Counted from the stretch's first letter, positions 26,711-36,501 are shown. The stretch is DNA of 64,000 nucleotides from Geobacter sp. (GCA_003574885.1 PJFC01000002.1:186001-250000), one strand, 5' to 3'. Notes: a model not told the origin generated them from the sequence alone. Numbers and translations: made by a program.

Positions 26711-27499
26711 ATGCAGTTTCCACACATCGATCCGGTATTTTTCCGTCTCGGGCCACTGGCTTTTCGCTGGTACGGGCTCATGTATATCATCGGTTTTCTC
26801 TCGGCATATTTCATTATACAAGCCGGAGTCAAGCGCAAGGGATTGCCTCTGACGAAGGATGATGTTTCCGATCTGGTATTCATGGCGGCTTTGGGGGTTA
26901 TTCTGGGGGGAAGAACGGGATACGTCCTGTTTTACAACTTCGCCGACTACCTGGCCCACCCTCTCAAGGTTTTCGCCGTATGGGAAGGGGGGATGTCCTT
27001 CCATGGCGGCCTGCTCGGAGCCATTCTGGGTGGAGCCTGGTTTGCAAGGAAGAAGAACCTCAACTTCCTGCAGGTGCTGGACATCGGAGTCATGACTGTT
27101 CCCATCGGGCTGGGACTCGGCCGTATCGGCAATTTCATCAACGGTGAATTGTACGGTCGCGTCACTACCGTCCCGTGGGGGGTCATCTTTCCCGATATAC
27201 ACGCCGGCGGCTTGCCGCGGCACCCGTCCCAGTTGTACGAGGCATTTCTCGAAGGACCGTTGATGTATCTCTGCCTCTGGGGGATCGGCCGTCTCAAACC
27301 CCCGGCAGGGGCAGTCTTCTGGTCGTTCATCGGACTTTACGGAATGTTTCGTTTTACCGTGGAATTTTTCCGGGAGCCGGATTATCAGCTTGGCTTTATC
27401 TTCGGGAGCCTGTCAATGGGGCAGTTGCTCAGTCTTCCCATGTTCCTCGTTGGGTGGGGGATGGTCTGGTGGACCGTCCAGCGGGGGAAACGACCGTAG
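26711..27499 (+). CDS. lgt: Prolipoprotein diacylglyceryl transferase
   Basis: A 262-aa inner-membrane enzyme that moves diacylglycerol from phosphatidylglycerol to the lipobox cysteine of prolipoproteins. Signs are the N-terminal MQFPHIDPVFFRLGPLAFRW, seven hydrophobic segments, the GGRTGYVLFYN motif, the HGGLLGA motif and the Lgt signature GRIGNFINGELYGR. ATG 26711 was chosen over 26699 because GGGGAG lies just before it. It ends 17 bp from the convergent RsbW-like gene. Confidence 0.97.
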   Translation: MQFPHIDPVFFRLGPLAFRWYGLMYIIGFLSAYFIIQAGVKRKGLPLTKDDVSDLVFMAALGVILGGRTGYVLFYNFADYLAHPLKVFAVWEGGMSFHGGLLGAILGGAWFARKKNLNFLQVLDIGVMTVPIGLGLGRIGNFINGELYGRVTTVPWGVIFPDIHAGGLPRHPSQLYEAFLEGPLMYLCLWGIGRLKPPAGAVFWSFIGLYGMFRFTVEFFREPDYQLGFIFGSLSMGQLLSLPMFLVGWGMVWWTVQRGKRP

Positions 27500-27516
27500 A
27501 AGTGGGGGCTTGATCA

Positions 27517-27939
27517 CTACAGTCGTTTTGACATTTCCAGGACATTCCCTCCGTCAACTGCATGGTACCTGACTGAATCCATGATCGACTTGATGATGAA
27601 GACGCCGCGCCCCCGGTCTTCCAGCTTTTCGAAGTCGGGTGGGGGGATTGAGTTAATGTCGAAACCCTGCCCGTTGTCATAGACCCGTATGAGCAGTTCG
27701 TTGTCGGCAATGGTGATTGTAATATGCACCATCTTGTCCGGGTCTTCCGCATTGGCGTACTTGATCGCATTTACCATGGCCTCGGTGAGGACGAGGTTGA
27801 TGTGGTAGGCGAGGGTTTCCCTGTCTCCGCAATACTTGTCCAGTTCCTTGGCAAGGTCTTCGCCGATCCTGCCGATAAGGCTCAGGTACCGGGTCTGGTT
27901 CGGTACCTTGATGTCTATCTCGATCGCACGTTTCTCCAT
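27517..27939 (-). CDS. RsbW-like anti-sigma factor serine/threonine kinase
   Basis: A 140-aa HATPase of the GHKL type: NLVLTEAMVNAIKYAN (N box), VYDNGQGFD (G1 box) and DRGRGVFIIKSIMD (G2 box). Such kinases bind a sigma factor or other target and phosphorylate a STAS antagonist. It follows the STAS gene by 15 bp, and the SpoIIE-type phosphatase is upstream in the same operon, completing a partner-switching set. No sigma factor gene is nearby. Confidence 0.93.
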   Translation of the reverse strand: MEKRAIEIDIKVPNQTRYLSLIGRIGEDLAKELDKYCGDRETLAYHINLVLTEAMVNAIKYANAEDPDKMVHITITIADNELLIRVYDNGQGFDINSIPPPDFEKLEDRGRGVFIIKSIMDSVRYHAVDGGNVLEMSKRL

Positions 27940-27954
27940 TACACCCCTCGTCCG

Positions 27955-28290
27955 TTAGAAATTTTCCAGCGCTTCGGCGGTGGAAGGAAATATTTCGAAT
28001 ACCCGGTGCAGCCTGGTCAGCTCGAACATTGATTTGACCTGGGTTTGCAGGGTGGAGAGCTTGAGATTCCCCTGGTGGGAGATGGCATTCTTGAAACCGG
28101 AAACCAGTGCCCCCAGACCGGAGCTGTCGATGAAGCGGACATCATGCAGGTCAACGAGGATGTTTTTCTTCCCTTCTGCGAAAAGCCGCTGCATCTCGCT
28201 TTTGAGATCCCCTGAGTTGTGGGCATCCAGCCGTTCTTCCTTGACGTAGATGATAATGACTTCGTTTCTGGTTTCGATGTTCAGGTTCAT
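27955..28290 (-). CDS. STAS-domain anti-sigma factor antagonist
   Basis: A 111-aa single STAS domain: RNEVIIIYVKEERLDAHNS, ILVDLHDVRFIDSSGLGALVSG. The serine in FIDSSGLG is the usual phosphorylation site. ATG 28290 is chosen for its GGGGAG site six bases away and because it begins at the domain. It is the expected substrate of both the downstream kinase and the upstream SpoIIE-like phosphatase. Confidence 0.94.
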   Translation of the reverse strand: MNLNIETRNEVIIIYVKEERLDAHNSGDLKSEMQRLFAEGKKNILVDLHDVRFIDSSGLGALVSGFKNAISHQGNLKLSTLQTQVKSMFELTRLHRVFEIFPSTAEALENF

Positions 28291-28416
28291 GAGGTACTCC
28301 CCGTCTAAGCCCATTCCTGCTTCAGGCCGAATTTAAATTTCTCATTTGAATTAATTCTAACGCAAATTATCGAATTTCTCGACTTTTATTTGCGCATTTC
28401 GGCTTTTTTGCCCGTG

Positions 28417-31400
28417 TCAGAGCATCTTGACGACGACGATCGATATGTCATCCTGCAGTGTGGTGCTTTTTGCGTACCGCGCCACGTCCCGCAAGACCCC
28501 CTCAAGAATCTTTTCCGCAGTCTCTTCGTACATTTCTTCGAGCAGAGTGCACAGTCTTCCCATGCCGTACAGTTCTCCCCCATCGTTCTGGGCCTCGGTA
28601 ATGCCGTCGGTGTAAAGGAGGAGGATATCTCCTTGTGCAAGCTGGATCTCCTTTTCCTCGAATTCGACCTTCCGGTGGATTCCGAGGATGAGCCCTTCCG
28701 CATCCAGTTCCAGGCATGAAGGCTTGCCTTGACGAAACAGCAGCGGTTGATTATGTCCCGCATTTGCGTAGACAAGACGACGCGTGGCGGTTTCGTATGT
28801 CACGTAAAACATGGTGATAAACAGTTCAGAGCGATCCAGATCATCGTGGAGCAGTTCGTTCAGCGCCGTGAGTATTTCCTGGGGGCTGTTTTTCGAGCGC
28901 ACCTCAGCCCGGAGGACAGCACGGGTCTCGGCCATGATGAGGGCAGCGCCCACACTATGTCCGGACACATCTGCAATGACAATGTCGACAGACCTTTTTT
29001 TCGGGAAAAAGTCGTAATAGTCTCCGCCTACATGGGCGGCGGGTATACAGCGGCAGGCAAACTGCACACCTGCAATATCCGGAGGATTGTCGGGAAGGAG
29101 CGACAGCTGAATCTGCTTGGCAATCTCCATGTCGCGAAGCACCCGCGCATTTTCGAGTTGTGCCAGTTCTTTTTCCAGTCGTTCCCTGTCCTTTGCCCTT
29201 ATTTCCGCGTCGATCCGTATGGCCTGTGCCAACTGGCCGGCAAGGCTCGTGAGGAGGTTCAGGAACGGGGGGGTGAACTGTCCGATAATGGTGCGGGAAA
29301 AGACGGAAAGCACCCCGAGAGGCGCTTCGCCTTCCCGGGCTATGGGGATATGGGCGAAAGATTTTACCCCCTCGCGCGTCAGCATTTCCCGCGATTCCGG
29401 TTTTGAATTGTTTTCGGTATCGTTGAGAAAGCTTGACCGGTTCCCCAGAAAGGCGTCACCCAGATAGGTGTTTATTTCGGGGGTTGCATTCCGGTCGATG
29501 ATGCCGGGCATATGTTCCCCCCGGTAACTCTTGACCACCAACAGGTTCTGGGCGTTGATAAGGCGGATGATAACCAGGTCGAATTTGAACTCTCTCCGCA
29601 CCAGGTCAAGCAGGTCGTCCATGATAATCTGCAGATCGAGAGTGCGGTTCATGATCTCCGACGCCCGCAACCGCACGAAGAGGTTCTCGCTGCTCTCATT
29701 GAGGTCAGCACGGACCTTGCTGTAGATGTCGTACACGGATTCCATCTTTGAACCGACGTCAGACAGGTAGCTCTCCACGATTGCTCCAGCCGCGGCTGCT
29801 CCTACGGACCCCGCAAGGGTCTTTTCCACGAATCTTTTGAGGTTGGGGAGCTCGAATTCCGATACTCCTCCCTTTTCATCAATTTCACGGTCTCCAAGGT
29901 AATCGCTTATGGCCGTGTGGGCCTGGTGCTCTCCGATGAATTTAGTCATAAGGTTGACAAACTGCATGATGGTGACCGGTTTGGAAAACCGCTTGACTTC
30001 CCATGGGGTGTCTTTCCGGTCGAGGGCGAAGACATCGACGAATTTGCGGACCTGCTCCTTTTCAAGGTCATGTTGCGGCAGGATGATCGAGCAGGCCAGG
30101 TAACCTCCTATGTTCAGCAACAGACTCCAGAACAGGGCATTGGTCCATATGTCGAATCCGCTCAGGCCAAAAAGTTCGGTCGGTTTGAGGATGCCGATGC
30201 CGAAAGGTCCATCGTCCAGTATTCTGCTCTGCCACCAGCCGGATTTTACCAGGGACGGAAGCAGCAGGGTGTAGAACCAGATAATGAAACCGAGAATGAT
30301 CCCGGTAATGGCTCCCGACTTGTTTCCCCTTCGCCAGTAGAGTCCGCCTATAAGCGCTGGTGCAAACTGTATGACGGCGGCAAAGGATATGAGCCCGATG
30401 TTGACCAGCATGTAGGTTTCCCCAACAATCTGCTGGTAGGTATAGCCGAGAAAGACAACAAGGAAGATCCCCAGGCGCTTGAGATTGATGAGCATCATGG
30501 GGAACCAGGTTTTAGGTCTGAACCTGACCACGATCGGCATGAGCAGGTGGTTGAGGAACATGGTCGAAATGGCGACTGATTCGACCATGACCATGCCGGC
30601 GGCCGCTGAAAATCCGCCGAGAAAGGCAAGGAGCGCCAACCATGAATGGCCGCTCTTCAATGGCAGGGTAAGTACGAAATAGTCGGCACCAAGGATGTCA
30701 CCGGTGTACAGAATTCCCCCCAGTGCAATTGGCATCACAAATATGTTTATGAGGAACATATAGGCGGGGAACATCCACATGGCTTTTTTGATATGCTCTT
30801 CATTGGAATTTTCGATGACCATGATGTGGAACTGACGCGGCAGCAGGATGATGGCTCCCATGGAGAGACAGATCATTGAAAACCAGTTGGCATAGGATGT
30901 CTCACCTGCTTCTCCGAAGGTGGTAAGATGACCAAGCGTATCTCCCTTTGCCGCTATGCGGGAAAAGATGTCGCCAAAACCGTCAAAAAGTCCGTAGGTA
31001 ACATAAATTCCAACGCAGATGAACGCAACAAGCTTCAGTATGGACTCGACTGCAATTGCTGCTACGAGCCCTTCGTGGCGTTCCGATGAACTCAGTCGTC
31101 TCGCTCCGAAAATGACCCCGAAGATGCTGAAGAAGAAGGCGGCGAAAAAACTCGTGTGGATGGAGAAAGGGTAGTTGCCATGCATGAAGGGGAGTTGTAT
31201 GTAAGGATAGCCGCAGATTATGTCGAAGGTTGAAGAGACCGCCTTGAGCTGCAGGGCTATATAGGGCATGATGCCGACGATGGTGATGAAGGTGATCAGA
31301 GCTCCCAGCCACTGTGACTTGCCATAGCGGGAACTGATGAAGTCGGCGATCGAAGTGATGTTGTTTTCTTTGCTGATCCTGACGATCTTGCGCAGTAGAA

Positions 31401-31656
31401 ACCACCAGGAAAAAGCGGTGAGTGTCGGGCCAAGGTAAATGAGGCTGAAATCAAGACCGGTGGTGGCCGCCCGGCCGACGCTGCCGTAATAGGTCCATGT
31501 GGTAAGATAAATGGCGATGGAGAGGACGTAGATGTAGGGGTTGGAGATGATGCTTCTCCCCTCGGCCCTGCGCCTGTCTGCATAGAATGCAACCGTGACG
31601 AGCAACAGAATGTAGAGGAGGGCTGCCCCCACGACAAGTTCAATACTGAGGATCAA
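28417..31656 (-). CDS. Na+/solute symporter fused to GAF and SpoIIE (PP2C) phosphatase
   Basis: A 1079-aa fusion. Residues 1-525 are a sodium/solute symporter (SSS) with about 13 membrane helices, including TWTYYGSVGRAAT and GGFSAAAGMVMVESVAISTM. Residues 540-640 are a linker similar in place to the STAC segment of CbrA-type transporter-kinases. Residues 670-815 form a GAF domain, a coiled coil follows (about 818-850), and 877-1079 a SpoIIE phosphatase with metal-site motifs GGDYYDFF and IADVSGHSVGAALIMA and the closing DDISIVV. The start is TTG at 31656 with a strong GAGGAGAGG site, overlapping the stop of the preceding 85-aa gene. Transport or solute binding may set phosphatase activity on the STAS protein encoded downstream. 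Confidence 0.94.
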   Translation of the reverse strand: MILSIELVVGAALLYILLLVTVAFYADRRRAEGRSIISNPYIYVLSIAIYLTTWTYYGSVGRAATTGLDFSLIYLGPTLTAFSWWFLLRKIVRISKENNITSIADFISSRYGKSQWLGALITFITIVGIMPYIALQLKAVSSTFDIICGYPYIQLPFMHGNYPFSIHTSFFAAFFFSIFGVIFGARRLSSSERHEGLVAAIAVESILKLVAFICVGIYVTYGLFDGFGDIFSRIAAKGDTLGHLTTFGEAGETSYANWFSMICLSMGAIILLPRQFHIMVIENSNEEHIKKAMWMFPAYMFLINIFVMPIALGGILYTGDILGADYFVLTLPLKSGHSWLALLAFLGGFSAAAGMVMVESVAISTMFLNHLLMPIVVRFRPKTWFPMMLINLKRLGIFLVVFLGYTYQQIVGETYMLVNIGLISFAAVIQFAPALIGGLYWRRGNKSGAITGIILGFIIWFYTLLLPSLVKSGWWQSRILDDGPFGIGILKPTELFGLSGFDIWTNALFWSLLLNIGGYLACSIILPQHDLEKEQVRKFVDVFALDRKDTPWEVKRFSKPVTIMQFVNLMTKFIGEHQAHTAISDYLGDREIDEKGGVSEFELPNLKRFVEKTLAGSVGAAAAGAIVESYLSDVGSKMESVYDIYSKVRADLNESSENLFVRLRASEIMNRTLDLQIIMDDLLDLVRREFKFDLVIIRLINAQNLLVVKSYRGEHMPGIIDRNATPEINTYLGDAFLGNRSSFLNDTENNSKPESREMLTREGVKSFAHIPIAREGEAPLGVLSVFSRTIIGQFTPPFLNLLTSLAGQLAQAIRIDAEIRAKDRERLEKELAQLENARVLRDMEIAKQIQLSLLPDNPPDIAGVQFACRCIPAAHVGGDYYDFFPKKRSVDIVIADVSGHSVGAALIMAETRAVLRAEVRSKNSPQEILTALNELLHDDLDRSELFITMFYVTYETATRRLVYANAGHNQPLLFRQGKPSCLELDAEGLILGIHRKVEFEEKEIQLAQGDILLLYTDGITEAQNDGGELYGMGRLCTLLEEMYEETAEKILEGVLRDVARYAKSTTLQDDISIVVVKML

Positions 31657-31910
31657 TGGTCCTCTCCTCCGTCATCTTTGTCTTCCGGCAGTTCAATGGC
31701 TTTGGTGTAGAGGTAGATGACAAAGATCGAGACAAGCCAGCCGATCTGAAGATAAATGAAGAGCACGGGGATGTTGAATGCCTGAAACGGTTTGTTGAAA
31801 ATGGTGATAAAGGGATAATTCATCATGATCATTCCCAGGATGAAAAAGATCACCCATGACTCCCTCAGTCGCAGGCGTTTCAGAATCAATATCTTGAGTT
31901 TCGGCCACAT
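31653..31910 (-). CDS. Small two-helix membrane protein, probable symporter small subunit
   Basis: An 85-aa protein with two membrane helices (WVIFFILGMIMMNYPFI and VLFIYLQIGWLVSIFVIYLY) and an acidic tail. Small proteins of this size commonly precede SSS symporters (DUF4212/DUF485-type). Its stop overlaps the TTG start of the symporter-phosphatase, and its own ATG overlaps the preceding stop, so translation of the three genes is coupled. Assignment is by size, topology and position. Confidence 0.82.
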   Translation of the reverse strand: MWPKLKILILKRLRLRESWVIFFILGMIMMNYPFITIFNKPFQAFNIPVLFIYLQIGWLVSIFVIYLYTKAIELPEDKDDGGEDH

Positions 31911-33472
31911 CAGAGTAACCCCATACCCTTGAGAACCTCGTCGACTGCATCCATGACGGGGCGGGAGCAGTCCGCGACGACAACCCTGCCCTCGCTCTCG
32001 TCGGGAGGTTCGAATTCATCCCTTTGCCGATGGAACAGTTCCCACCTTCCGTCAGAGATCTCTTCCGTATTTTTGATCCGTTCTTCGAGCCGTTGCTTGA
32101 TGACTCTCTCCGGGCAATCTGTTCTGATGATGATAAAGGGGATAGTATGTCGTGATGTCAGCCCCCTGAATTCCAAACGGTCGCTTCGACTGCGGAAAGT
32201 GGCGTCAACGATGATGCATCGCTCCTCCAGGAGGTGTTTTTCGCTCCTGGCCAGCAACGCTCCATAGGTTGCTTCGTTGAAGGAGCGGACATAGATTCCC
32301 TCGCCATAATTGTCCCCCCTGTGTTCATCGGGAGGGATGCCGGCGATTTCCTTGCGAATCTCGTCTGAACTTACCCGTGCCATGCCCAGTTCAAAGGCGA
32401 GCTCACGTGCCAGGGCACTCTTGCCGCTTCCCATGAGGCCACAGGTGATGAACAGGGTCGGCGGCAGTTTCTGGCGGAGAACATATCCCCTGGCAAGTCG
32501 GAAATAGCGGACGGCTTTTTTTCGTGCTTCTTCCTTTTTTTTTGCTGGGATCTGCGGGTCGGAGAGCTTGAAGCTTTCCACTTTCCCCCTGACAAAGGCG
32601 CGGTATACCTTGTAGAAGTCAAGCACCCTCCGGGCACCCCGGTCTCCCGTCGTATCGATGTAAGCGTTCAGAAAGATGTCGGCGAGCAGGCTTCTGTCGT
32701 TATAATCCAGCTCCATCAGGAGAAAAGCGATGTCCGCCGCGGTATCGCCGTAACGAAAGCGGTTGTTAAACTCGATACAGTCGAATATGCAGACGTGATC
32801 GGTGAGGCAGATGTTTTCAGGGTGAATATCTCCGTCACAATCCCTGATAAACCCCCCGGCAACCCTGTCGGTAAAGAGATCAGCATGGTCAGAAAGAAAA
32901 CTGTCGACCCATTCTCTTATCACCATAAGGTCCTGTTTAGCCAGTGAAATAGTGACGAATTCCACAGCCTGGTGAAAATTCTCCTCCCAGTTCTGCCGTA
33001 TCGCCTCTATGCTGCCGAAGTGGTCGATCTCTTTCCCCCGTTCGGCATTCTGATGGAATTCCGCAATGATGAGGGCAATCCGGCGCATATCCTCCGCATC
33101 TACCTTGTTTTCTCTCAGGAGTCGGTCCAGCATCCGTTCGGCAGGGAGTCGCTTCATCTTTACTGCATAATCGATAATACGTCCCTCGCCGTAAAACGCG
33201 GCTCCTTTGTCAGTTTCACGAACCTCTACCACTCCAAGGTAGGTTTCGGGACAAAGCCGGCGGTTGAGGCGAACCTCCTCGTCGCAGTAAAAACGGCGAC
33301 GGTCAAGGGTAGTGAAATCGAGGAAACCGAAATCGACAGGTTTCTTGACCTTGTAGACGAAGGTGTCGGTGACGAACAGGAGAGAAATATGGGTCTGAAG
33401 CAGCTGAATAGAGCTCGTAGGTTCAGGATACGCCGAGGTCCTCTGTAGTTCACTGATGACCCGCTGTTCCAT
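31910..33472 (-). CDS. Bifunctional APH-like kinase / P-loop ATP-binding protein
   Basis: A 520-aa protein. The N-terminal 330 residues resemble an aminoglycoside-phosphotransferase-type kinase: YKVKKPVDFGFLDFTT, the catalytic loop CDGDIHPENICL, and IFDCIEFNNRFRYGD. Residues about 345-520 are a P-loop kinase-like domain with ITCGLMGSGKSALAREL. The two-domain form is common in Proteobacteria and its substrate is unknown; it is not evidence of drug resistance. It is the first gene of the minus-strand partner-switching operon and overlaps the next gene by one base. Confidence 0.88.
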   Translation of the reverse strand: MEQRVISELQRTSAYPEPTSSIQLLQTHISLLFVTDTFVYKVKKPVDFGFLDFTTLDRRRFYCDEEVRLNRRLCPETYLGVVEVRETDKGAAFYGEGRIIDYAVKMKRLPAERMLDRLLRENKVDAEDMRRIALIIAEFHQNAERGKEIDHFGSIEAIRQNWEENFHQAVEFVTISLAKQDLMVIREWVDSFLSDHADLFTDRVAGGFIRDCDGDIHPENICLTDHVCIFDCIEFNNRFRYGDTAADIAFLLMELDYNDRSLLADIFLNAYIDTTGDRGARRVLDFYKVYRAFVRGKVESFKLSDPQIPAKKKEEARKKAVRYFRLARGYVLRQKLPPTLFITCGLMGSGKSALARELAFELGMARVSSDEIRKEIAGIPPDEHRGDNYGEGIYVRSFNEATYGALLARSEKHLLEERCIIVDATFRSRSDRLEFRGLTSRHTIPFIIIRTDCPERVIKQRLEERIKNTEEISDGRWELFHRQRDEFEPPDESEGRVVVADCSRPVMDAVDEVLKGMGLL

Positions 33473-33795
33473 ATTTCTTTCCTTAACTTGATGATTTTAC
33501 ATTAGAATGTATCATAAGAGGCGACTTGCGCAAGACGCTTCGTATTGCGGTTGATTTGTTTGACGGGTATAGTGAATTATGCTAATTTTTTATAGTTATA
33601 CTGCAAGCCAGTGTTTAGAGGTAGCGTCAATCAACCGGTCAGTTGTGTCCCTCCATGATAGTTCTTACTCCAACCCTTGCATATCCGGGGTGCAAGACGT
33701 GATGGAATCAGTCCCTTCTTCTGTGGCCTGTATCCAGGGAATTGCGACAGATGCGACAAACGTAATAATTTCAGTGGATTCAAAAGGAATTTATT
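33473..33795. other. Divergent intergenic region
   Basis: 323 bp between the APH-like gene (minus) and the haem sensor (plus). It is AT-rich and should hold both promoters; no gene is supported. Confidence 0.55.
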
Positions 33796-34668
33796 ATGTT
33801 TAAATGTTATGCTGCCAGGACCATAGTTAAAATGGCATTGATCATGGCCGGGATCATTGTTGCCTGCACGGTCCTTTTCTACTCGGTCATCAAGACCGAT
33901 ATGATAAACGAGACGGTGCATTACGCCACGAAATTGGCTGATACTATCATAAAATCGACCCGTTACACCATGCTTACCTCCGACCGGATCACTCTGGCTA
34001 ACATGATTGACAACATCGGTGGGCAGGAAGATGTGGAGCACGTACAGATCTTCAACAAAAAGGGATTGATAATGTTCTCCTCCCGTCATGGGGAGATCGG
34101 CAGCATTGTGGACAAGAAGGCTGCCGGTTGCATCGGCTGCCATGTCGGACCGGTTGCCACTACCATGATGGGGCGCATGGAACAGGCCAGGCGGTATGTG
34201 GATGATCAGGGAAAAAATGTTCTGGCCATAACGGCTCCAATCTATAATGAACCTGACTGTTCTGACGCCTCCTGCCACTTCCACCCTGCCGGGCAGAAAG
34301 TTCTCGGTACGCTTGATATCGGTCTCTTCGAGGAATCGCTGCAAAAGCCTCTGGTTGTCATAAAACGTAGAATTCTTGTCTTTTGTGCTATCCTGCTGGT
34401 GCTCACTGCAGCGGGGGCTGTTTTCCTCTTTAGAACCTCTGCCGGCGGGCCGGTCAAAGAGCTCTCGGACTACGTGGACAGAGTCGAGAGCGGGCACCGC
34501 GACGTGGAGCCTCCGCAGTCGGATGGCGAAGTCGGGGCGGTCGGCCAGTCGGTTCGGCGCATGGCAGTGAAACTGGATGCGACCCTTGTTGAAATTGATA
34601 CGCTGAAAGCAGAAAAAAAGATTCTGGAACAGGAATTGGCCAAAACGAAAGATTCTCTCAACACTTGA
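33796..34668 (+). CDS. Membrane sensor with periplasmic c-type haem domain and HAMP, no output domain
   Basis: A 290-aa protein. Residues 11-32 and about 190-213 are membrane helices enclosing a periplasmic domain with CIGCH (112-116), a standard CxxCH haem c motif, and CSDASCH (155-161), a possible CX4CH motif. The haem-PAS sensor fold of Geobacter chemoreceptors is similar in layout. A HAMP domain (214-265) and a short coiled coil (258-286) follow, and the protein stops there. AAGGA precedes the ATG. The TPR gene follows 117 bp later on the same strand. It may pair with a separate kinase or receptor. Confidence 0.9.
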   Translation: MFKCYAARTIVKMALIMAGIIVACTVLFYSVIKTDMINETVHYATKLADTIIKSTRYTMLTSDRITLANMIDNIGGQEDVEHVQIFNKKGLIMFSSRHGEIGSIVDKKAAGCIGCHVGPVATTMMGRMEQARRYVDDQGKNVLAITAPIYNEPDCSDASCHFHPAGQKVLGTLDIGLFEESLQKPLVVIKRRILVFCAILLVLTAAGAVFLFRTSAGGPVKELSDYVDRVESGHRDVEPPQSDGEVGAVGQSVRRMAVKLDATLVEIDTLKAEKKILEQELAKTKDSLNT

Positions 34669-34785
34669 GCCCCTTGCTCCAGCAAATGCAACCTGTTTTA
34701 CTCACGACCGTCAACCGGACTCTCCCAGCCCGATTAGCGATTCCACCCGGCAAACTTGCTGGTGTTCATCATTTCAGGAAGTCAC

Positions 34786-36501
34786 ATGAAAAAAGCAATA
34801 CTGGCGACACTTTTATTTTCTTCAGTTTTGACTGCCTGCTCAGTCGCCCAGGTCAGAAACGAAGACGCTCCTGCCATCTCTCCCCACGCAGCATTGAATA
34901 TCAGTGACTCGCGAGCCATGTACATCTTTTCCCTGGCCCGAATCCACCTTCTGGAAGGAGATCTTGATGGTGCTCTGACGCTCATGCTGGCTGCTATCGA
35001 AGCCGATCCGAAAGCGGCTTACCTCCAGACGGCTACCGCCGCAATTTATTCCAAGATGAACCGGTACCAGGATGCTCTGGAAGCCTGCGAGAGAGCGATC
35101 AAACTTGATCCGCAGAGCGCCGAGCCCCACATACTGGCAGGCAATATCCTTGCCGGCCTGAAGCGGGATCAGGAGGCGAGTCTCCACTACAAGCGTGCAC
35201 TAGAGATAGACCCGACCAGGGAGGAACTGTACCTTCAACTGGCTGTGGTCTATGTGAAACAGTTTGAATACGAAGAAGCTGTTAAGACCCTCAAGGGGCT
35301 CCTCAAGGTGATTCCCGACTCTGCTCTGGGTAATTATTATCTCGGCAAGACCTATGACCAGATGAAACTCTCGAAAGAGGCGATCGGCTACTACAGAAAA
35401 GCGATCGAGCTGAAACCGGATTTTGAGCAAGCTCTCATCGATATGGCGATCAGCCAGGAAACCCAGGGTCTGCACGATGACGCTATCACAACCTACCGGC
35501 AGCTTCTGGATGTCAACCCGCTCAACTACAATGTAATTCATCACCTGGTGCAGCTCTATATTCAGCAGCATCGTCTTGAGGATGCCCTTGAACTGCTGAC
35601 GAAGATCAAGCAATCGGGGGTAAGTACGCTGGATGTCCAACGCAAGATCGGTCTGATCTACCTCGAGTTGGAACGGTACAACGAGGCCATTGCCGAATTT
35701 ACCGACATTCTTGCCAAGGAGCCGTCGGAGCACCAGGTCCGCTTTTACCTTGCCTCTGCCTACGAGGAGTCGGAAGAGAATGAAAAGGCGATTGCCGAGT
35801 TTAGTAAAATCCCCAAGGATGCCGCCAGTTATGTCGATGCACAGGTTCACATCGCTTACATATACAAGGACGGGGGTGAACCGGGTCGTGGACTGGATAT
35901 TCTCAATTCACTCACGGCATCATATCCGGACAAGGTCGAGGTCTACCTCAATCTTGCCGGTTACTACGATTCCCTCGGCAAGCCGGAGGAGGGGCTCAAG
36001 ACACTGATTGGCGTTGAGAGCCGCTTTCCTGGTGACTCCCGTCTGCAGTTCCGTATTGGTGTTCTCTATGACAAGGTAGGGAAGAAGGAAGAGTCCATTG
36101 CCCGGATGAAGAAAGTCCTGGCCCTTGTTCCCGACGATGCCCAGGCTCTCAACTTTCTGGGGTATACCTATGCAGAACTTGGGATCAATCTTGACCAGGC
36201 TCTCCAGTATCTGACCAAGGCGGTGGCTCTGCGTCCCAATGATGGTTTCATCCTCGACAGCCTGGGGTGGGTTTATTACAAACTCAAACGTTACGACGAT
36301 GCCATTGACCAGTTACAGAAGGCGCTGACACTCGTAGACGATGACGCGACCATTACTGCGCACCTCGCCGATGTTTACTATGCCAGGAATGATCTGCGCA
36401 AGGCACTCACTCTCTATCGCAAGGCACTCAAGCTGGATCCGGAACGCAAGGACGTGGCGGAGCGCATCAGGAAAATAAGGGCGGAGATCGACGAAAGATG
36501 A
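34786..36501 (+). CDS. TPR-repeat lipoprotein
   Basis: A 571-aa lipoprotein (lipobox LTAC, Cys18) with about 14 tetratricopeptide repeats spanning residues 45-560 (for example YLQTATAAIYSKMNRYQDALEAC). ATG at 34786 has AGGAA just upstream; an in-frame upstream start adds 10 unlike residues. TPR arrays mediate protein contacts. Its stop overlaps the start of the peptide-binding protein gene by 4 bp (ATGA), so the two are coupled. Confidence 0.93.
   Translation: MKKAILATLLFSSVLTACSVAQVRNEDAPAISPHAALNISDSRAMYIFSLARIHLLEGDLDGALTLMLAAIEADPKAAYLQTATAAIYSKMNRYQDALEACERAIKLDPQSAEPHILAGNILAGLKRDQEASLHYKRALEIDPTREELYLQLAVVYVKQFEYEEAVKTLKGLLKVIPDSALGNYYLGKTYDQMKLSKEAIGYYRKAIELKPDFEQALIDMAISQETQGLHDDAITTYRQLLDVNPLNYNVIHHLVQLYIQQHRLEDALELLTKIKQSGVSTLDVQRKIGLIYLELERYNEAIAEFTDILAKEPSEHQVRFYLASAYEESEENEKAIAEFSKIPKDAASYVDAQVHIAYIYKDGGEPGRGLDILNSLTASYPDKVEVYLNLAGYYDSLGKPEEGLKTLIGVESRFPGDSRLQFRIGVLYDKVGKKEESIARMKKVLALVPDDAQALNFLGYTYAELGINLDQALQYLTKAVALRPNDGFILDSLGWVYYKLKRYDDAIDQLQKALTLVDDDATITAHLADVYYARNDLRKALTLYRKALKLDPERKDVAERIRKIRAEIDER

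Noticed and set aside
31910-33472. Antibiotic resistance gene, because of the APH-like kinase domain
   Set aside because: The protein is the common two-domain APH/P-loop form and is embedded in a signalling operon; nothing supports drug modification.
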